Positions 40,830 to 43,490 of a stretch of 43,490 nucleotides of DNA are shown piece by piece. The position numbers and the translations under genes are program-made. Within the stretch, counting starts at the first letter, position 1; each line of letters opens with the position of its first letter. Source of the DNA: Alphaproteobacteria bacterium (GTDB taxonomy: Bacteria; Pseudomonadota; Alphaproteobacteria; Micropepsales; Micropepsaceae); the NCBI GenBank assembly GCA_019241645.1, contig JAFAWQ010000025.1:1-43490 (forward strand), written 5' to 3'. The notes under the pieces were generated by a model that saw only the letters and a program-made list of their open reading frames with translations, ran no database searches and was not told where the DNA came from.

Positions 40830-41300
40830 ATGCGTGTTCCCGTAGCCGTGCTATCTGCCTTCCTCCTTTTTGGCTGCACACCCGTGGTCAACCAGCGCGG
40901 CTATTTGCCTGACCCGATTGGAGAAGCCGCCATCAAGTCCGGAACGGACACCAAAACCACGGTGCAGGACCGGCTGGGTGACCCATCAACGCAAGCCACG
41001 TTCGGCGGTGATGTCTGGTACTACATTTCCAGCGTGGAGCGGCAGATCTCGTTTTTCGATCCGCGGGTTGAAAACCGTTCCATCATGGCTGTCCGATTCG
41101 ACAAGGACAGCAAAGTTGTCGATATCCATCACTATGGGCTGAAGGACGGCCACGTCGTGGCATTCGAGACGCGCGAAACACCCGCCAAGGGACGCGAACT
41201 CACCTTCCTTCAGCAGCTGTTCAATGCGACACCGGGCGTGCCGTTGGGCAACTTGCCCGGACAGCAGCCCGGCCGGGGCCCGACCGGGGGATATCCCTGA
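40830..41300 (+). CDS. bamE: BamE-like (SmpA/OmlA) outer-membrane lipoprotein
   Basis: The 156-residue protein has a lipobox (AFLLFGC). The SmpA/OmlA domain follows: TKTTVQDRLGDPSTQATFGG, DVWYYISSVERQISFFDPRV and RSIMAVRFDKDSKVVDIHHY. It continues past the core with a Pro/Gly-rich tail (LPGQQPGRGPTGGYP). BamE helps the BAM complex insert outer-membrane proteins. It is divergent from the bc1 chaperone gene, sharing a 76-base intergenic region. Confidence 0.9.
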   Translation: MRVPVAVLSAFLLFGCTPVVNQRGYLPDPIGEAAIKSGTDTKTTVQDRLGDPSTQATFGGDVWYYISSVERQISFFDPRVENRSIMAVRFDKDSKVVDIHHYGLKDGHVVAFETRETPAKGRELTFLQQLFNATPGVPLGNLPGQQPGRGPTGGYP

Positions 41301-41336
41301 TCGCCAGATGCCGGCGGCTAACCCGCGGGCTTTGTT

Positions 41337-43475
<2,139 letters not shown>

Positions 43476-43490
43476 CGCCTCTCCTCAAAG

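Noticed and set aside
41301..41336. Possible terminator between the BamE-like gene and hppA (CCCGCGGG region)
   Set aside because: The stem is short and mismatched, and no T run follows on either strand.

Overview
The window is a high-GC alphaproteobacterial chromosome segment. Supporting markers are rplM-rpsI near a short-form argC, the run rpmF-plsX-fabH-ihfA-merR, a ubiquinol-cytochrome c chaperone (UQCC1/CBP3 type) followed by DUF177/YceD, DUF2842, a Cox15-type heme A synthase, a class I PHA synthase and a K+-insensitive H+-pyrophosphatase. Two proteins built of TIGR03803 ('GloVer') repeats and several TPR proteins suggest a soil or sediment lineage such as the Micropepsaceae/Rhizomicrobium group. 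That placement is inferred from gene content and was not tested.

Layout. 1-3.9 kb: the 3' part of a GloVer-repeat protein, a small ABM-like protein, a secreted amidohydrolase coupled to mazG, and a small conserved-looking protein. 4.0-6.4 kb: a complete-looking IS1595-family element (4038-6373). It has near-perfect 25-bp terminal inverted repeats, an 8-bp target duplication, a transposase and at least three passenger genes: a secreted Cys-containing protein, a 48-residue basic protein and a HEPN-like protein. 6.4-7.3 kb: the resident HEPN-like gene whose last codons were replaced by the element, and a frameshifted small gene. 7.5-10.4 kb: a lipoprotein, homoserine dehydrogenase and an OmpA-like lipoprotein. 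10.5-16.5 kb: phaC, argC, DUF805, hemerythrin, rpsI, rplM and a PRC-barrel protein. 16.6-20 kb: an ECHDC3-like crotonase with a CoA-binding protein, and a TPR-sulfotransferase. 20-25.3 kb: a small secreted protein, an O-acetylhomoserine sulfhydrylase, heme A synthase carrying an in-frame palindromic repeat, a secreted TPR protein, DUF2842 and a YjdJ-type GNAT. 25.3-30.7 kb: multicopper oxidase, kelch protein and glgX on one strand. 30.8-36.1 kb: a second TPR-sulfotransferase, msrB, an MFS exporter and a second GloVer protein. 36.2-43.5 kb: tRNA-Pro(GGG), merR, ihfA, fabH, plsX, rpmF, DUF177, the cytochrome bc1 chaperone, a BamE-like lipoprotein and hppA.

Most of the window is ordinary core metabolism: threonine/methionine branch (hom, O-acetylhomoserine sulfhydrylase), arginine (argC), lipid synthesis (plsX, fabH), translation (rplM, rpsI, rpmF, tRNA-Pro), respiration (heme A, bc1 assembly, H+-PPase) and storage polymers (phaC, glgX). 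The most unusual part is the IS1595 element. Its HEPN-like passenger carries an RNxxxH motif, and it has landed at the extreme 3' end of a resident gene that also carries RNxxxH. A second unusual feature is a roughly 60-residue palindromic-repeat insertion translated in frame inside heme A synthase.

No stretch longer than about 300 bases lacks a gene. The largest gaps (about 7308-7527, 10351-10525, 12533-12692, 13713-13873, 15952-16138, 34733-34882) hold promoters, hairpins or nothing I recognise. No rRNA, CRISPR array or prophage was seen.
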